Assembly (NCBI GenBank): GCA_937921255.1
Contig: CAKZSO010000009.1
Coordinates: 1-37,226, forward strand
From: Candidatus Bipolaricaulota bacterium
GTDB lineage: Bacteria > Bipolaricaulota > Bipolaricaulia > Bipolaricaulales > Bipolaricaulaceae
Length of the DNA stretch: 37,226 nucleotides
Direction of reading: 5' to 3'
Numbering within the stretch: position 1 is the stretch's first letter; every line of letters starts with the position of its first letter. Shown here one piece after another: positions 24,002 through 33,651 of the stretch. The translations under genes were made by a program, and so were the position numbers. A model generated the notes under the pieces. The model was not told the origin of the DNA. It searched no databases and saw only the letters and a program-made list of their open reading frames with translations.

Positions 24002-25842
24002 CCCGCGGGCTGGAGGGTGAGGTCACCGAGGACGGTGTTGATCTCCTCGCCATCGAGGGACTCGCGGCGCAAGAGCTCCTGCGCGATCCGGTCGAGCGCG
24101 GGGCGGTTCCGAGCAAGGAGGTCCTTCGCTCGCTCGTAGGCGCGCGTGAGGAGGGCGCGGATCTCGCGGTCCACCACCGCGGCCAGCTCCTCGGAGTGGT
24201 TTTCGCTCCGGACGATCTCCTCGCCCAGAAACACGTTTGTCCGCTCCTTGCCCAGGTTCATCGGCCCCACCACGTCGGACATCCCGTACTCGACAACCAT
24301 CTTCGTCGCCAGCTCGGTCGCGTCGCGGAGGTCGTTCGCCGCACCGGTGCTCTGCTCAGAAAACACAAGCTCCTCGGCGGCGCGGCCGCCGAACGTCCAC
24401 GTCAACACATCGACGAGGTCGTCCTTCGAGGTCCAGTACTTGTCCTCGAGCAGGCGCTGCGAGAACCCAAGGACCCCGGTCCCACGGGGGATGATCGTCA
24501 CCTTGTGCACAGGGCCCAGACGGGCGAGAAGTTTGTTGAGGAGGGCGTGACCTGTCTCGTGGTAGGCGATGCGGAGCCGCTCCTCCTCCTTGATGTACAT
24601 CCCCTTCCGAGCGAGGCCGGTGAGGACCCGATCGAGCGCCTCCTCGAAGTCGTCGAGCTCGACGCGGTCCTTGTTCCGTCGCGCGGCCAGGAGCGCCGCC
24701 TCGTTGCAGAGGTTCTCGAGGTCCGCGCCCACGAACCCCGGGGTGCGCTTGGCGAGGTGCGCGAGGTCGACGTCGGTGGCGAGCTTCTTCTCCCGGATGT
24801 GGATCCTCAGGATCGCCTCCCGACCGCGGAGGTCCGGCGAGGGAACGGCGATCTTGCGGTCGAAGCGCCCAGGGCGGAGGAGGGCAAGGTCGAGGACGTC
24901 GGGGCGGTTCGTAGCTGCGAGGACGATCACCCCGGCGTTCCCTTCGAAGCCGTCCATCTCCGAGAGGAGCTGGTTCAAGGTCTGCTCCCGCTCGTCGTGC
25001 CCCCCGCCGAGGCCCGCGCCGCGCTTGCGGCCCACCGCGTCGATCTCGTCGATGAACACGATGCACGGGGCGCTCGCCTTCGCCTTTTGGAACATGTCCC
25101 GGACCCTCGCTGCACCTACGCCGACGAACATCTCCACGAAGTCGGATCCGGAGATGGAGAAGAACGGGACCCCCGCCTCGCCGGCGATCGCCCGGGCCAG
25201 CAGGGTCTTCCCCGTCCCCGGCGGGCCAACAAGGAGGATCCCTTTCGGGATCTTCGCCCCCAGCCGGACGAACCGCCCGGGGTCCTTCAAGTAGTCCACG
25301 ATCTCCCGAACCTCATCCAGGACCTCGTCGATCCCCGCCACGTCCTTGAACGTGACCTTGGTGAACTCCTTGGTCACGAGTTTGGCCCGGGACTGGCCGA
25401 ACGTGAACGCGCTCCCGCCCTGCATCCGGCGCATCATGAACACGAGAAAGAGTGGGAACAAGACGAGCAAGAGTGCGAACGGGAGCAGCGACACGAGAAA
25501 CTGGGTCACGCCGCTGGGGGTCTGGAACCGGTACACGACTCCCCGGGCGTCCATCTCCCGGGCGAGATCGGCGTAGAGGGGAGAACCCTCGGGCGGGCCC
25601 TGGACGACGAACCCCCTCACCTCGCCCGCCTTGAGCACCCCCTCGATCCGCGTGCCCTGGATCACGACCTCGGCCACGTTCCCTGTTTCAATCTGAAAGA
25701 GGAGGTCGGAGTACGTGAAGTCCAGGAGGCGGCGCGGGGCCGGCCAGAAGGACTGGGCGATGAGAAGCCCGACCATGACCAGGATCGCGAGGAACACCAT
25801 GCTCCGCAGCGTGCGCGGCGGCTGAATCGAGCGCCGGTCCAT
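23998..25842 (-). CDS. ftsH: ATP-dependent zinc metalloprotease FtsH
   Basis: A protein of 614 residues with two membrane segments (about 14-32 and 103-125), an AAA+ domain and an M41 peptidase domain. Walker A is GPPGTGKT at 206-213, Walker B is [11 protein letters not shown], and the second region of homology is [20 protein letters not shown]. The zinc site is HETGH with H428, E429 and H432; the third ligand is the aspartate in [11 protein letters not shown]. It degrades membrane and short-lived cytosolic proteins. The frame is open upstream, but ATG 25842 gives the usual N-terminus. TACAAT at 25856-25851 lies 8 bases before it. First gene of a five-gene run. Confidence 0.97.
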   Translation of the reverse strand: MDRRSIQPPRTLRSMVFLAILVMVGLLIAQSFWPAPRRLLDFTYSDLLFQIETGNVAEVVIQGTRIEGVLKAGEVRGFVVQGPPEGSPLYADLAREMDARGVVYRFQTPSGVTQFLVSLLPFALLLVLFPLFLVFMMRRMQGGSAFTFGQSRAKLVTKEFTKVTFKDVAGIDEVLDEVREIVDYLKDPGRFVRLGAKIPKGILLVGPPGTGKTLLARAIAGEAGVPFFSISGSDFVEMFVGVGAARVRDMFQKAKASAPCIVFIDEIDAVGRKRGAGLGGGHDEREQTLNQLLSEMDGFEGNAGVIVLAATNRPDVLDLALLRPGRFDRKIAVPSPDLRGREAILRIHIREKKLATDVDLAHLAKRTPGFVGADLENLCNEAALLAARRNKDRVELDDFEEALDRVLTGLARKGMYIKEEERLRIAYHETGHALLNKLLARLGPVHKVTIIPRGTGVLGFSQRLLEDKYWTSKDDLVDVLTWTFGGRAAEELVFSEQSTGAANDLRDATELATKMVVEYGMSDVVGPMNLGKERTNVFLGEEIVRSENHSEELAAVVDREIRALLTRAYERAKDLLARNRPALDRIAQELLRRESLDGEEINTVLGDLTLQPAG

Positions 25843-25850
25843 ACTCCTGC

Positions 25851-25878
25851 ATTGTAGCTCCCCCACCCAGCGGATCAA
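25851..25878 (-). promoter_or_regulatory. Promoter of the ftsH operon
   Basis: On the minus strand, TTGATC (25878-25873), a 16-base spacer, then TACAAT (25856-25851). The ATG is 8 bases after the -10, so the transcript would be leaderless, although AGGAG also precedes the ATG closely. Confidence 0.45.
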
Positions 25879-25907
25879 CGATCCTGGCCCGATCGAGAAT
25901 CCGTGGC

Positions 25908-25913
25908 TACAAT
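25908..25913 (+). promoter_or_regulatory. -10 element of the subtilase operon, leaderless
   Basis: TACAAT on the plus strand, 8 bases before the GTG start of the protease gene, with no ribosome binding site. It is divergent from the ftsH promoter, and the two overlap within about 60 bases. Confidence 0.45.
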
Positions 25914-25921
25914 GGGGCGTT

Positions 25922-28078
25922 GTGGCCGGGCTCCTGCAGTTTCTCGTTGCTGCCCTGTTCCTGCTCTCCGCCGCCGCGGTGGCCGGGCCGGAGAAACTCG
26001 ACCCGTTTCTGCGGCTCCTTCTCGCTGCGCAAGACGGGATGGGACCGGTCTCCCTTCTCGCTCCGACGGTCCTGCCCACGCTCGTCGCCTTGGGGGAGGC
26101 CCGCCACCCTCCGGGGGTGGAAGGGGGGCCAGCAATGCCGATCCAGGTGTTCGTCCGGACGGAAGACCCCAATGCCGCGCGGACACTCCCCCTGTTCCGG
26201 CCGCATCAGGTTCTGGACCGGCTCGCCACCGGCGAGGTCAACCTCGCCGACCTCACGGCCCTCGCCGCCGACCCGCAGGTGGTCTACATCGAGGCCAGCC
26301 GACCGGTGTACCCCACGCTCGACCGCTCCGTGCCCGAGACAGGGGCCCCCGCCCTGTGGTACGCGACCCCCAGTGCGACCGGCCGAGGCGTGATCATCGG
26401 CATCGTAGACACGGGTATCGACATCTTCCACCGCGACTTCCGTGTGGACCGGGACAACAACGAGAGCGAAGAGGGGTCACGGATCTTCTACCTGTGGGAT
26501 CAGACCGGGGTTGGGGCCACAGGGTTCCCGTATTGGTGGGGCGACGTACTCGCCGAAACCTACTATGGACAGGCGTTTTCTCGCGCTGAACTGGAATGGG
26601 CGATCGCCACCGGGTCCTCCCCCACCGTCGACACCCACGGCCACGGCACCCACGTCGCCGGAATTGCGGCCGGAGATGGCTCGGCATCGCCGATGGGGTT
26701 GCCGGGGCTCGCTCCCGAGGCCGAGCTGGTGGTGGTGAAGACCACGTTCTACCAGAACGCCGTGGTGGATGGAGTGCGGTTCGTGTTCGAGGCCGCGCAG
26801 GCCCGTGGCCTGCCCGCGGTCGTCAACCTGTCGCTCGGCGGCCACAGCGGCCCCCACGACGGCACCTCCCTGTTCGAGCAGATGCTTGACGCCATGCTCG
26901 ATCGTCCAGGCCGGGCAATCGTGGTCGCCGCCGGAAACGAAGGGGACCGCCGGATCCACGTCGCCGGCGACGTCCGGACTCCCACCACGTGGCACCTTGA
27001 GGTAGAGAAGAGCACGGTATCTGTTCAGCTCTGGCACACGGGCACAGCCAGCTTCTCGCTCGAGGTGAGAACCCCGGGCGGTGAGTCCGTGACCGTTCTT
27101 CCATCCAGCCAGCGCTGGGCATCCACTGCTTCAGGGGGTGTGTGGCTTGACAACACGTCCCTTCCGGACCCCCGCAACCTCGGCCGCCACATCTACATCG
27201 CCTTGAGTGACGTCACACCCGGGACGACGTGGGCCCTCACCCTCACCCCGGTTATCGGCGGGGGGCGGGTAGACGGGTGGGTGGAAAACCCCGCGGCGGC
27301 TCAGTTCAGGGAAGGGGACGCGAACTACACGATCAGCGAGCCGGGGAACGCCCACCGCGTGATCACCGTCGGCGCTTACGTCACGAAGAACCAATGGACT
27401 TCCATCTTGGGAGAGCAAACCGGCGATGGAGTCGTGGGAACGCTCGCGTCGTTCTCCTCTCGCGGACCGACCCGGGACGGTCGCCTCAAGCCTGATCTCG
27501 CTGCTCCGGGGGCGTGGATTGCGTCGGCCCGGTCGCGGCTTGCCTCCCCCGCGGGGTGGCTGGTCTTGCCGGGCGGGGAGTACACGATGCTTCTTGGGAC
27601 GAGTATGGCCGCCCCTCACGTGACGGGGGCAGTGGCCCTGCTGTTCTCGCGTCGACCGAACCTCACCTGGTCCGAGGTCAAGGACGCTCTGCTCGCTGGA
27701 GCAAGGGTCGACACGTACGTCGGCGTGGCGCCAAACCGATTGTGGGGCGCGGGAAAGCTTGACACTGCACGCAGCACAGAGGTCATTGGAGGCGGTGTGC
27801 CGACGGGAAAGCCTTCTCTTCAGACCAAGGCCAACCCTGTATCGGGCGAGGCAGTGTTCACCTACCGGTGCCCTCCCGAGACCCGGTGGGCAAGCCTTCA
27901 CGTGTACGACCTCACCGGGCGGCTTCTGTTCACCCAGCTCCTCCCGCTCCCCGCGGGCGAGGCACGGTGGCCGCTGTCCACCACGTCGGGACAGAGAGTG
28001 GCCAGCGGGCTCTACCTCGCCGTGGTCGTCACGGATCGAGCCCAGTCAGAGATGGTGCGGGTGGTGGTGCAGCGATGA
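25922..28078 (+). CDS. Secreted subtilisin-like serine protease (S8) with FlgD/Por-type C-terminal domain
   Basis: A protein of 718 residues. Residues 1-21 form a signal peptide. The S8 domain (about 150-620) has the full triad: D163 in GIVDTGID, H241 in THGHGTHVAG and S561 in GTSMAAPHVTG, with N339 in AAGNEGD as oxyanion residue. A beta-rich insert of about 150 residues separates N339 from the serine region, as in some large subtilases. The last 85 residues (about 635-718) form a beta domain with NPVSGEAVFTYR, LHVYDLTGRLL and ASGLYLAVVV, the pattern of FlgD-Ig and type IX secretion tails. It begins a three-gene operon with two barrel-like proteins, so it is probably exported to the surface. 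Substrate unknown. Confidence 0.92.
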   Translation: MAGLLQFLVAALFLLSAAAVAGPEKLDPFLRLLLAAQDGMGPVSLLAPTVLPTLVALGEARHPPGVEGGPAMPIQVFVRTEDPNAARTLPLFRPHQVLDRLATGEVNLADLTALAADPQVVYIEASRPVYPTLDRSVPETGAPALWYATPSATGRGVIIGIVDTGIDIFHRDFRVDRDNNESEEGSRIFYLWDQTGVGATGFPYWWGDVLAETYYGQAFSRAELEWAIATGSSPTVDTHGHGTHVAGIAAGDGSASPMGLPGLAPEAELVVVKTTFYQNAVVDGVRFVFEAAQARGLPAVVNLSLGGHSGPHDGTSLFEQMLDAMLDRPGRAIVVAAGNEGDRRIHVAGDVRTPTTWHLEVEKSTVSVQLWHTGTASFSLEVRTPGGESVTVLPSSQRWASTASGGVWLDNTSLPDPRNLGRHIYIALSDVTPGTTWALTLTPVIGGGRVDGWVENPAAAQFREGDANYTISEPGNAHRVITVGAYVTKNQWTSILGEQTGDGVVGTLASFSSRGPTRDGRLKPDLAAPGAWIASARSRLASPAGWLVLPGGEYTMLLGTSMAAPHVTGAVALLFSRRPNLTWSEVKDALLAGARVDTYVGVAPNRLWGAGKLDTARSTEVIGGGVPTGKPSLQTKANPVSGEAVFTYRCPPETRWASLHVYDLTGRLLFTQLLPLPAGEARWPLSTTSGQRVASGLYLAVVVTDRAQSEMVRVVVQR

Positions 28079-28881
28079 GAGCATCGGCGGCAGCGCTTGC
28101 CGTGCTTGGGGTCGCCTTGATCGGGGTCGGCGCGTACTTTGTGGGCGGGGATATCCTGTTCGAGCTGGCGGCCGGAGCCCGCACCGCAGGAATGGGTGGA
28201 GCCGGGATTGCCCTGCCCACGAGTGACGCCCTGTTCCTCAACCCGGCGGGGCTCCCGTGGCTCGAGGGTGTCCAGTTCATTTCCTCCTACGGAGACGTGT
28301 TCGGCGTCGCCCACTTCGGTGCGCTGTCGGTTGGGTTGCCGGGCGTAGCGATGGCGGGGGTGGTTCTCGACGCGGGGACGATCGGCCCGGCCCTGGCCTA
28401 CCGCACCACCGGTGCCGCGCTGGGGGCAGGCGTGCGCCTGGGACCGCTGGGTTCCGGGGTACGGGTACGGGTGGCGAGGCCCCTGGCCCCTGTTCCCAGC
28501 CTGGGCGGGGCCCTGGACATCGCCCTCCTCTGGCGCGGCGCCATCCAGGTGGGAGCCGTGTGGCGCGCCGTCCTCTCCAAAGCCCCTGTTGCCGGTGAAT
28601 TCTGGCCTGCCGAGCTAGGAGTTGGCCTCGCGGTGCCGCTCCGCGGTCCGGGCTTCAACGCGGCACTTGCCCTCGACATCACGGGCGTGGGTGCTCATCC
28701 GTCGTTCGCCATCGGCGGCGAGGTGGGGGCTGACTGGCTCCTGATTCGCGCTGGGTACGGGCCTGCCGGAATCGCCTTCGGCGGCACGGTGGGGTGGAGA
28801 TCGTTCGCCCTCGACTGGATGGTTCTTCTCCATCCCGTTCTCCCGGCCGCGTTTCGCGTATCCTTTTCAGTGAGGATCTGA
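28075..28881 (+). CDS. PorV/UPF0164-like outer-membrane barrel protein
   Basis: A protein of 268 residues. ATG 28075 overlaps the protease stop as ATGA. Near the N-terminus it has GARTAGMGGAGIALPTSDAL followed by FLNPAGLPW, the signature of PorV/PorQ, FadL-like and UPF0164 barrels. The rest alternates short beta strands and glycine-rich turns, and the protein ends FRVSFSVRI, like a barrel closing strand. The signal peptide is less clear than usual. In type IX secretion PorV carries cargo to the attachment complex. The link here is an inference from similarity and from the cargo-like protease directly upstream. Confidence 0.75.
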   Translation: MRASAAALAVLGVALIGVGAYFVGGDILFELAAGARTAGMGGAGIALPTSDALFLNPAGLPWLEGVQFISSYGDVFGVAHFGALSVGLPGVAMAGVVLDAGTIGPALAYRTTGAALGAGVRLGPLGSGVRVRVARPLAPVPSLGGALDIALLWRGAIQVGAVWRAVLSKAPVAGEFWPAELGVGLAVPLRGPGFNAALALDITGVGAHPSFAIGGEVGADWLLIRAGYGPAGIAFGGTVGWRSFALDWMVLLHPVLPAAFRVSFSVRI

Positions 28882-28882
28882 C

Positions 28883-31800
28883 ATGAGAACACTTGTGGTT
28901 GGCCTCCTGCTCGCGGGGAGCATCGCCCTGGCCCAGCAGACCCCCAGCTTCAACCTGACGGTGAGCGGGGAGAAGACCTGGACCATCTGGCTCGGCTTGG
29001 GGTCGGCAACCGTACTGGCGGATCAGAACCTGACTCCCGGTCAACCAACCCTCACCCAGACCCTGCGCGCGATGATCGAGGGCAAGGCCCTCGGGTTCAT
29101 CACCCTCAGGGCGAGTTTCAACGATCAACTCGACGTGGGGTTCCAGGACTTCCTCCTCACCGTGGAACGCACCCCGTGGACTGGGGAGCTGGGACGATTC
29201 GTGGTCGGTGCAGAAGGGGAGGGGCTAGGGGTATACAACAAACGCGTCCTCGGAGCCCGGGTGGGGTATCTCGGAGGGAACGTCAACTTGCACGGGCTCG
29301 TGACGCGGCTGGAGGGCGTTTCCGAATCCCGCACGTTCCGCGGAGAGCAAGGTCGGGGGGAGATCCTGTTCACGGTGAACGATCCCGACGAGCCGTGGCG
29401 GGAGGCACCCTACCTCCGCTCCGTCGAGGGCCTTGCGCACTGGCCGCTCCGCATCCAGTTTGTGGAGGGACTGACGAAGGTCCAGCTTCGCGTGGATGGA
29501 ACCCTTGCCCTGTGGTCTTTCCTCGCTGACTGGGGACTCGACTACATTCGAAACGACCTCACTGCTCAGCTCGCGACCCCATTGACGTCGGGCGAGTACG
29601 TTGTCCTGCGCAACGAACGGGACGATCTCGCCCTTCGCGTTGCACCATCCGTCTTGGCCCGGAAGCGCATCCAAGAGGCGATTGAGGCCCACAACGTGCG
29701 CCTCGGGTTGGCGGGGAAGGACCGCAAGACGTACCCGTTTGTCGAAGCGAGCGAGCTCGAGGGCCGGTTCCTGGGCGGGTTCATCTCGTTCCTCGCCGTC
29801 TTGGTGGACGAAGATGTCTACCCGTTCTCCGATCTCGCGCGCCGCCGGTACCTGCCCCTCGGTGAGCGGGACGTGGTCGAGGGGTCCGTCGAGGTCTGGA
29901 TCCGACGGCCGGGGGAGAGCGAGTTCCGCCCATCGACCGACCCGGCCCTTGCGGAGTACGTGTGGGTGCTCTTGCCCGCCGACGGGATGCTCCGCATTGC
30001 GTTTCCTTCGGCCTTCTTCGCGGGAGGGGCGATCCGCGCCACATTCGCCTACCATCGGGAGGGAACCACCTTCTCTCTTGGTCCCTCGCTCGTTCCGGGC
30101 TCAGAACGGGTTGCGCTCAACGGACGGCGCCTCACTCGGGGGACCGACTACAGCCTGGACTACACGTCGGGCATTCTGCTCTTGTTCCCGTCCCTCGGGC
30201 CTGATGACGAGCTGAAGGTGGACTTCGAGCGTCAGCGTGGAGGCTTGGGCGTAATCACCGACTACGAGCGCAACCTGTTTGGCCTAATCCTGACCATTGC
30301 TGACTGGGATGGGCTCAGGCTTGCCCTGTACCGAGCGATGGACCTCGGCCTGCCCCGGCCCACTACGCACACCATGCCCAACACCCACACCGTGGCCGCG
30401 CTCTCCGCGTCGGGCAAGATCGCTGGATGGACCTACAGCTTGAACCTCGCCGGATCAGAGAACATCTTCCCGGTTGACGACAACGCCCGTGTGCCCACTC
30501 CGAACCGAGTCCACACCATCGTCAGCGCTCAGGCTCCGGACGGGGAATACCTAATCCTCGGGCACGACAATGGCCTCACCGTGCACAAGGACGGGATGTT
30601 CTCCGGGTACGGTCCCGCCCACGGCCTGGCGGGGCGATCGGTGTACGCTGTCCTCCCTCTGCCTGGGCAGCTGCTCGTCGGCACAGATGCCGGACTGACA
30701 GTGGTCCGCCTCACCGAGCCGACTCCGTTCGATCGCGTGAGGAGCTGGGTCAGGGTCACGGGAACGGAGCGGCTGCCGGGAACCGAAGTCCTGGCTCTTG
30801 CCCGCGGAGACGGGCTCGTCTACCTCACCACGGAGAGCGTTCTCGTCTGGTTCGCGGTGACCGACAGCGAGGACCCCAAGAAGTGGGAGACGGCCCCCCT
30901 CCCCGAGGACGGAGGCTTCCCGACGGCCCTCCTCTGGGCCGAGGGGAGCCTCTACCTCGGGACAAGCACGGGCTTGTACGTGGGCAGCGCCGGGCTGTGG
31001 ACCCCTGTCGTCGAGGCTGCGGGGGCCGTCCACGCTCTTCTCGCCCGCGGCGGTGACGTGTACGTGGCCTCAGATCATGGGATCCGGATCCTGCGTGGTA
31101 CAAGGGGGGTGGGGTGGGTCGTGTTCGGCAAGGCCGTGTACGATCTTGCGCTTAAGGAGGGCATCCTGTGGTTCGCAGCTGAGGACGGGCTGTGGCACGA
31201 GGACCGGATCACCCCCGTCGTGACCGAGCCCGCCACTGCAGTCGGCGCGGGGCAGGGAGCCATATGGGCTGCTGCCGTGGCGCGCGAAGACTTCCAGCTC
31301 GACCTGTGGCGGGTGACCGACCGGGTGGAGCGACTGCCCCCATCGCGGACCAGGATCGACGGCCGCGACTTGGGGCGATTCCAGGACATCCCGGCGGCAG
31401 ACCACACCCGGCACGGCACCTCGGCAAGCCTTGCCCTGAGCCAGACCGTCGGCGATTGGCAGTGGGAGGTGCGAGCAGCGAGCCGCCTCCCGGGGTACGA
31501 GGAGATTGGGCGGAGCGGCCGCTCTGACGGCCACGGGATGAGCGTAGCTGCCCGCTACAGCGGCGGGCCAACGGCCTTTGCTCTCCAGGCGCGCTGGGAC
31601 GTGATCGACCTCTCCACACAGCCCCGGGGGCGTCTGGCAGCGGGTCTGGATTGGCGCTGGTCTGACGGCCCCACGGCGACCCTTTCCCTGACGCCCACCG
31701 TCACCGGGGATGGGCTGCTCTCCTTCCGGCAGCTGGAGCTAGGATGGCAGGCCGGCCTATCGAACAAGACTCAAGCGTGGACATGGGGTGTGAGCATCAC

Positions 31801-32740
31801 GGGCACACTCCGCGCACCCGCTCCTGTTGCGTGGGGTCAACTGACGGGCAACGTTTCCCTCCTTCCTCTGCCCGGGTGGACGATGGACCTAAGCTGGACG
31901 CGCCCGTTCCGAACGATTGGAGCTCCCGGCAGCGAGACCTTCCGCGCCGTACTCCGGTGGGCCACCGAGACCGATCGCCTGTCGCTGAGTGCGAGCTGGC
32001 AGGAGGAGTGGCGCCACCACCTCACCGGCGATACGTGGCGCGACGAGCGCACCCTTCAAGGCGATGCACGCTGGAAGGCGTGGTCCATCACCGGTGGCAG
32101 TCTCACCCCCCGCCTGTCCGCGACAGTCCGGCTCAGTCCCACTGAGCAGCGTTGGAGTGCCCGGGGGGAAGCCGACGTCGCTCGCGCTCCGAACGTAGTT
32201 CGCGTCAAGGTCCTGCTCGGGCAGGGTTTTCTGCCGGTGACCGAGCGGTCTGACCGCACCCTCGGTCTGTCCGCGTACTGGGAGACCACGGCATGGGAGG
32301 GGGTGCGAGCCTCTCTGCAGTGGGACAGATCGTGGATCACCCTCTCCCACCCCCGCTACCCGACACAGACCACGGACAAGGAGGAAGTTGCGTTGCGGGT
32401 GACCTGGGAACCGAAGGGCGCCGGCTGGCGCGACACCCTCACCCTAACCTGGAAACCTCGCGACCAGCAGACGACCCTGTCCAACCGACTGACATGGGTC
32501 GTGGGAACGAGTTCCCTGGCATCCGAAACGTCCGCTAGCCTGAAGGGCGAGGCCCTCGATGTGAAGACCACGGCCCAGCTCGGTTTACCCCTGGACGCCG
32601 TCCTCGTTGCTCTGGGAGCGGAGCCGATCGGCGACATGTGGGGACTCAGCGCCGAGGTGGGTCACATCGTGGCCCTCAAGGGGGAAGCCGAGCCCAAGCA
32701 CGCCCTGTTCCTGGGCGTGACCCTTGCCGTTCGGTTCTGA
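28883..32740 (+). CDS. Large exported protein with SprA-like segment, beta-propeller and C-terminal barrel
   Basis: A protein of 1285 residues. Signal peptide 1-18 (LVVGLLLAGSIALAQ). The first 500 residues are beta-rich; near 400-430 LNGRRLTRGTDYSLDYTSG resembles a motif repeated in SprA-type outer-membrane translocons. Residues about 530-820 contain at least six propeller blades, such as LILGHDNGLTV, LLVGTDAGLTVV, LYLGTSTGLYVG, VYVASDHGIRIL and LWFAAEDGLW, like two-component-regulator propellers. From 860 on, alternating aromatic strands end in FLGVTLAVRF, with a terminal F typical of outer-membrane barrels. It starts one base after the previous gene, behind GAGG. I know no family with this order of parts. 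Confidence 0.7.
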   Translation: MRTLVVGLLLAGSIALAQQTPSFNLTVSGEKTWTIWLGLGSATVLADQNLTPGQPTLTQTLRAMIEGKALGFITLRASFNDQLDVGFQDFLLTVERTPWTGELGRFVVGAEGEGLGVYNKRVLGARVGYLGGNVNLHGLVTRLEGVSESRTFRGEQGRGEILFTVNDPDEPWREAPYLRSVEGLAHWPLRIQFVEGLTKVQLRVDGTLALWSFLADWGLDYIRNDLTAQLATPLTSGEYVVLRNERDDLALRVAPSVLARKRIQEAIEAHNVRLGLAGKDRKTYPFVEASELEGRFLGGFISFLAVLVDEDVYPFSDLARRRYLPLGERDVVEGSVEVWIRRPGESEFRPSTDPALAEYVWVLLPADGMLRIAFPSAFFAGGAIRATFAYHREGTTFSLGPSLVPGSERVALNGRRLTRGTDYSLDYTSGILLLFPSLGPDDELKVDFERQRGGLGVITDYERNLFGLILTIADWDGLRLALYRAMDLGLPRPTTHTMPNTHTVAALSASGKIAGWTYSLNLAGSENIFPVDDNARVPTPNRVHTIVSAQAPDGEYLILGHDNGLTVHKDGMFSGYGPAHGLAGRSVYAVLPLPGQLLVGTDAGLTVVRLTEPTPFDRVRSWVRVTGTERLPGTEVLALARGDGLVYLTTESVLVWFAVTDSEDPKKWETAPLPEDGGFPTALLWAEGSLYLGTSTGLYVGSAGLWTPVVEAAGAVHALLARGGDVYVASDHGIRILRGTRGVGWVVFGKAVYDLALKEGILWFAAEDGLWHEDRITPVVTEPATAVGAGQGAIWAAAVAREDFQLDLWRVTDRVERLPPSRTRIDGRDLGRFQDIPAADHTRHGTSASLALSQTVGDWQWEVRAASRLPGYEEIGRSGRSDGHGMSVAARYSGGPTAFALQARWDVIDLSTQPRGRLAAGLDWRWSDGPTATLSLTPTVTGDGLLSFRQLELGWQAGLSNKTQAWTWGVSITGTLRAPAPVAWGQLTGNVSLLPLPGWTMDLSWTRPFRTIGAPGSETFRAVLRWATETDRLSLSASWQEEWRHHLTGDTWRDERTLQGDARWKAWSITGGSLTPRLSATVRLSPTEQRWSARGEADVARAPNVVRVKVLLGQGFLPVTERSDRTLGLSAYWETTAWEGVRASLQWDRSWITLSHPRYPTQTTDKEEVALRVTWEPKGAGWRDTLTLTWKPRDQQTTLSNRLTWVVGTSSLASETSASLKGEALDVKTTAQLGLPLDAVLVALGAEPIGDMWGLSAEVGHIVALKGEAEPKHALFLGVTLAVRF

Positions 32741-32792
32741 CGGGGGCGATCCGGCAGGGCTGGCGTGGGGCAACGGTCAGTTCCCCGTTTCC

Positions 32793-33641
32793 CTAGAACC
32801 GAACCCCGAACCCAAATCGGTGCGAGGCCGGCAGGACCGGGTGCGTGAGGAGTGCGTAGTCGATCAGGAACATCCCCCACTGCACCCCGAGGCCGAACGC
32901 CCACTGCAGACCTGCCTGAAGACGCATGCCCGCGCGAACCTCGAACAACCCCAGCGCCGACCATCCCACGCCCAGCGCGGTGTACTCCGCCGTCAAATCG
33001 GCAACGATGAGAAACCCGAGCGGGTTCACCAACGCCACCCCGGCCGCCAGATCCGTAGACCATCCATCCCCAGCCTCGCCCACCGTGGGCCCGAACCCCA
33101 GCTCGCGCAACGCGAGCCCGAACCGGAGCGGTCCCAGCGGCGTGGGCATCTGCCCAAGAAGCCCCACGTCGAGAGCAAAGCCACTCCCCGCCTCATCGGC
33201 AATCTGGACCCGGTGGTACTTGATCGTTGCCCCGCCCGATGCCGGGAACGGGAACACCCTCAAGGCGGTCAGATCGAACCCCGCCCCGACCACCGCTGCC
33301 AAGTGAGAGAAGGCCAGCGGATTGCCTGCCGGGTCCATAATTCCCCCAACCCCGAGATACCCTAACCCGGCGCCGAAGTTCGGGGCCGCGCCCGCGACCC
33401 ATGTCACGGAGTACAGCCCCATGACGCTCGACAGGCTCGAATCCGCGTGGATCCCCTTCGACCGCGCAAGCCCTGCCGGGTTGGTGAGGAGGGCTTCTGT
33501 TCCCTCGGCGAGGGCGATGTACGCCCCGCCGAACCCCATCGCCCGAACCCCAAGACCGACATCGAACGGGTTCGGCAAGGCTTGGCCCAGGGCCACCGCC
33601 CCGACCAAGGCCACGCTCAACAGCGCGAACGCTCGTCGCAT
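32793..33641 (-). CDS. Second PorV/UPF0164-like outer-membrane barrel protein
   Basis: A protein of 282 residues. Signal peptide 1-19 (RRAFALLSVALVGAVALGQ). The signature is GVRAMGFGGAYIALAEGTEALLTNPAGLAR in overlapping motifs, with the same layout as the barrel gene at 28075 but divergent in detail. The final residues are HRFGFGVRF, ending in F as barrel proteins do; both barrels also share the tail pattern LLTHPVLPAxxR/LLHPVLPAAFR. ATG 33641 is preferred over the adjacent ATG 33644, based on spacing from GAGGAGG. It lies 10 bases after the PKD-protein stop in the same operon, which suggests it works with that protein. Confidence 0.75.
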   Translation of the reverse strand: MRRAFALLSVALVGAVALGQALPNPFDVGLGVRAMGFGGAYIALAEGTEALLTNPAGLARSKGIHADSSLSSVMGLYSVTWVAGAAPNFGAGLGYLGVGGIMDPAGNPLAFSHLAAVVGAGFDLTALRVFPFPASGGATIKYHRVQIADEAGSGFALDVGLLGQMPTPLGPLRFGLALRELGFGPTVGEAGDGWSTDLAAGVALVNPLGFLIVADLTAEYTALGVGWSALGLFEVRAGMRLQAGLQWAFGLGVQWGMFLIDYALLTHPVLPASHRFGFGVRF

Positions 33642-33651
33642 CATCCCCTCC

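Noticed and set aside
23662-25857. Open frame of 731 codons on the plus strand across dxr and ftsH
   Set aside because: It is antisense to two genes with complete catalytic motifs, and its translation shows no recognisable domain.
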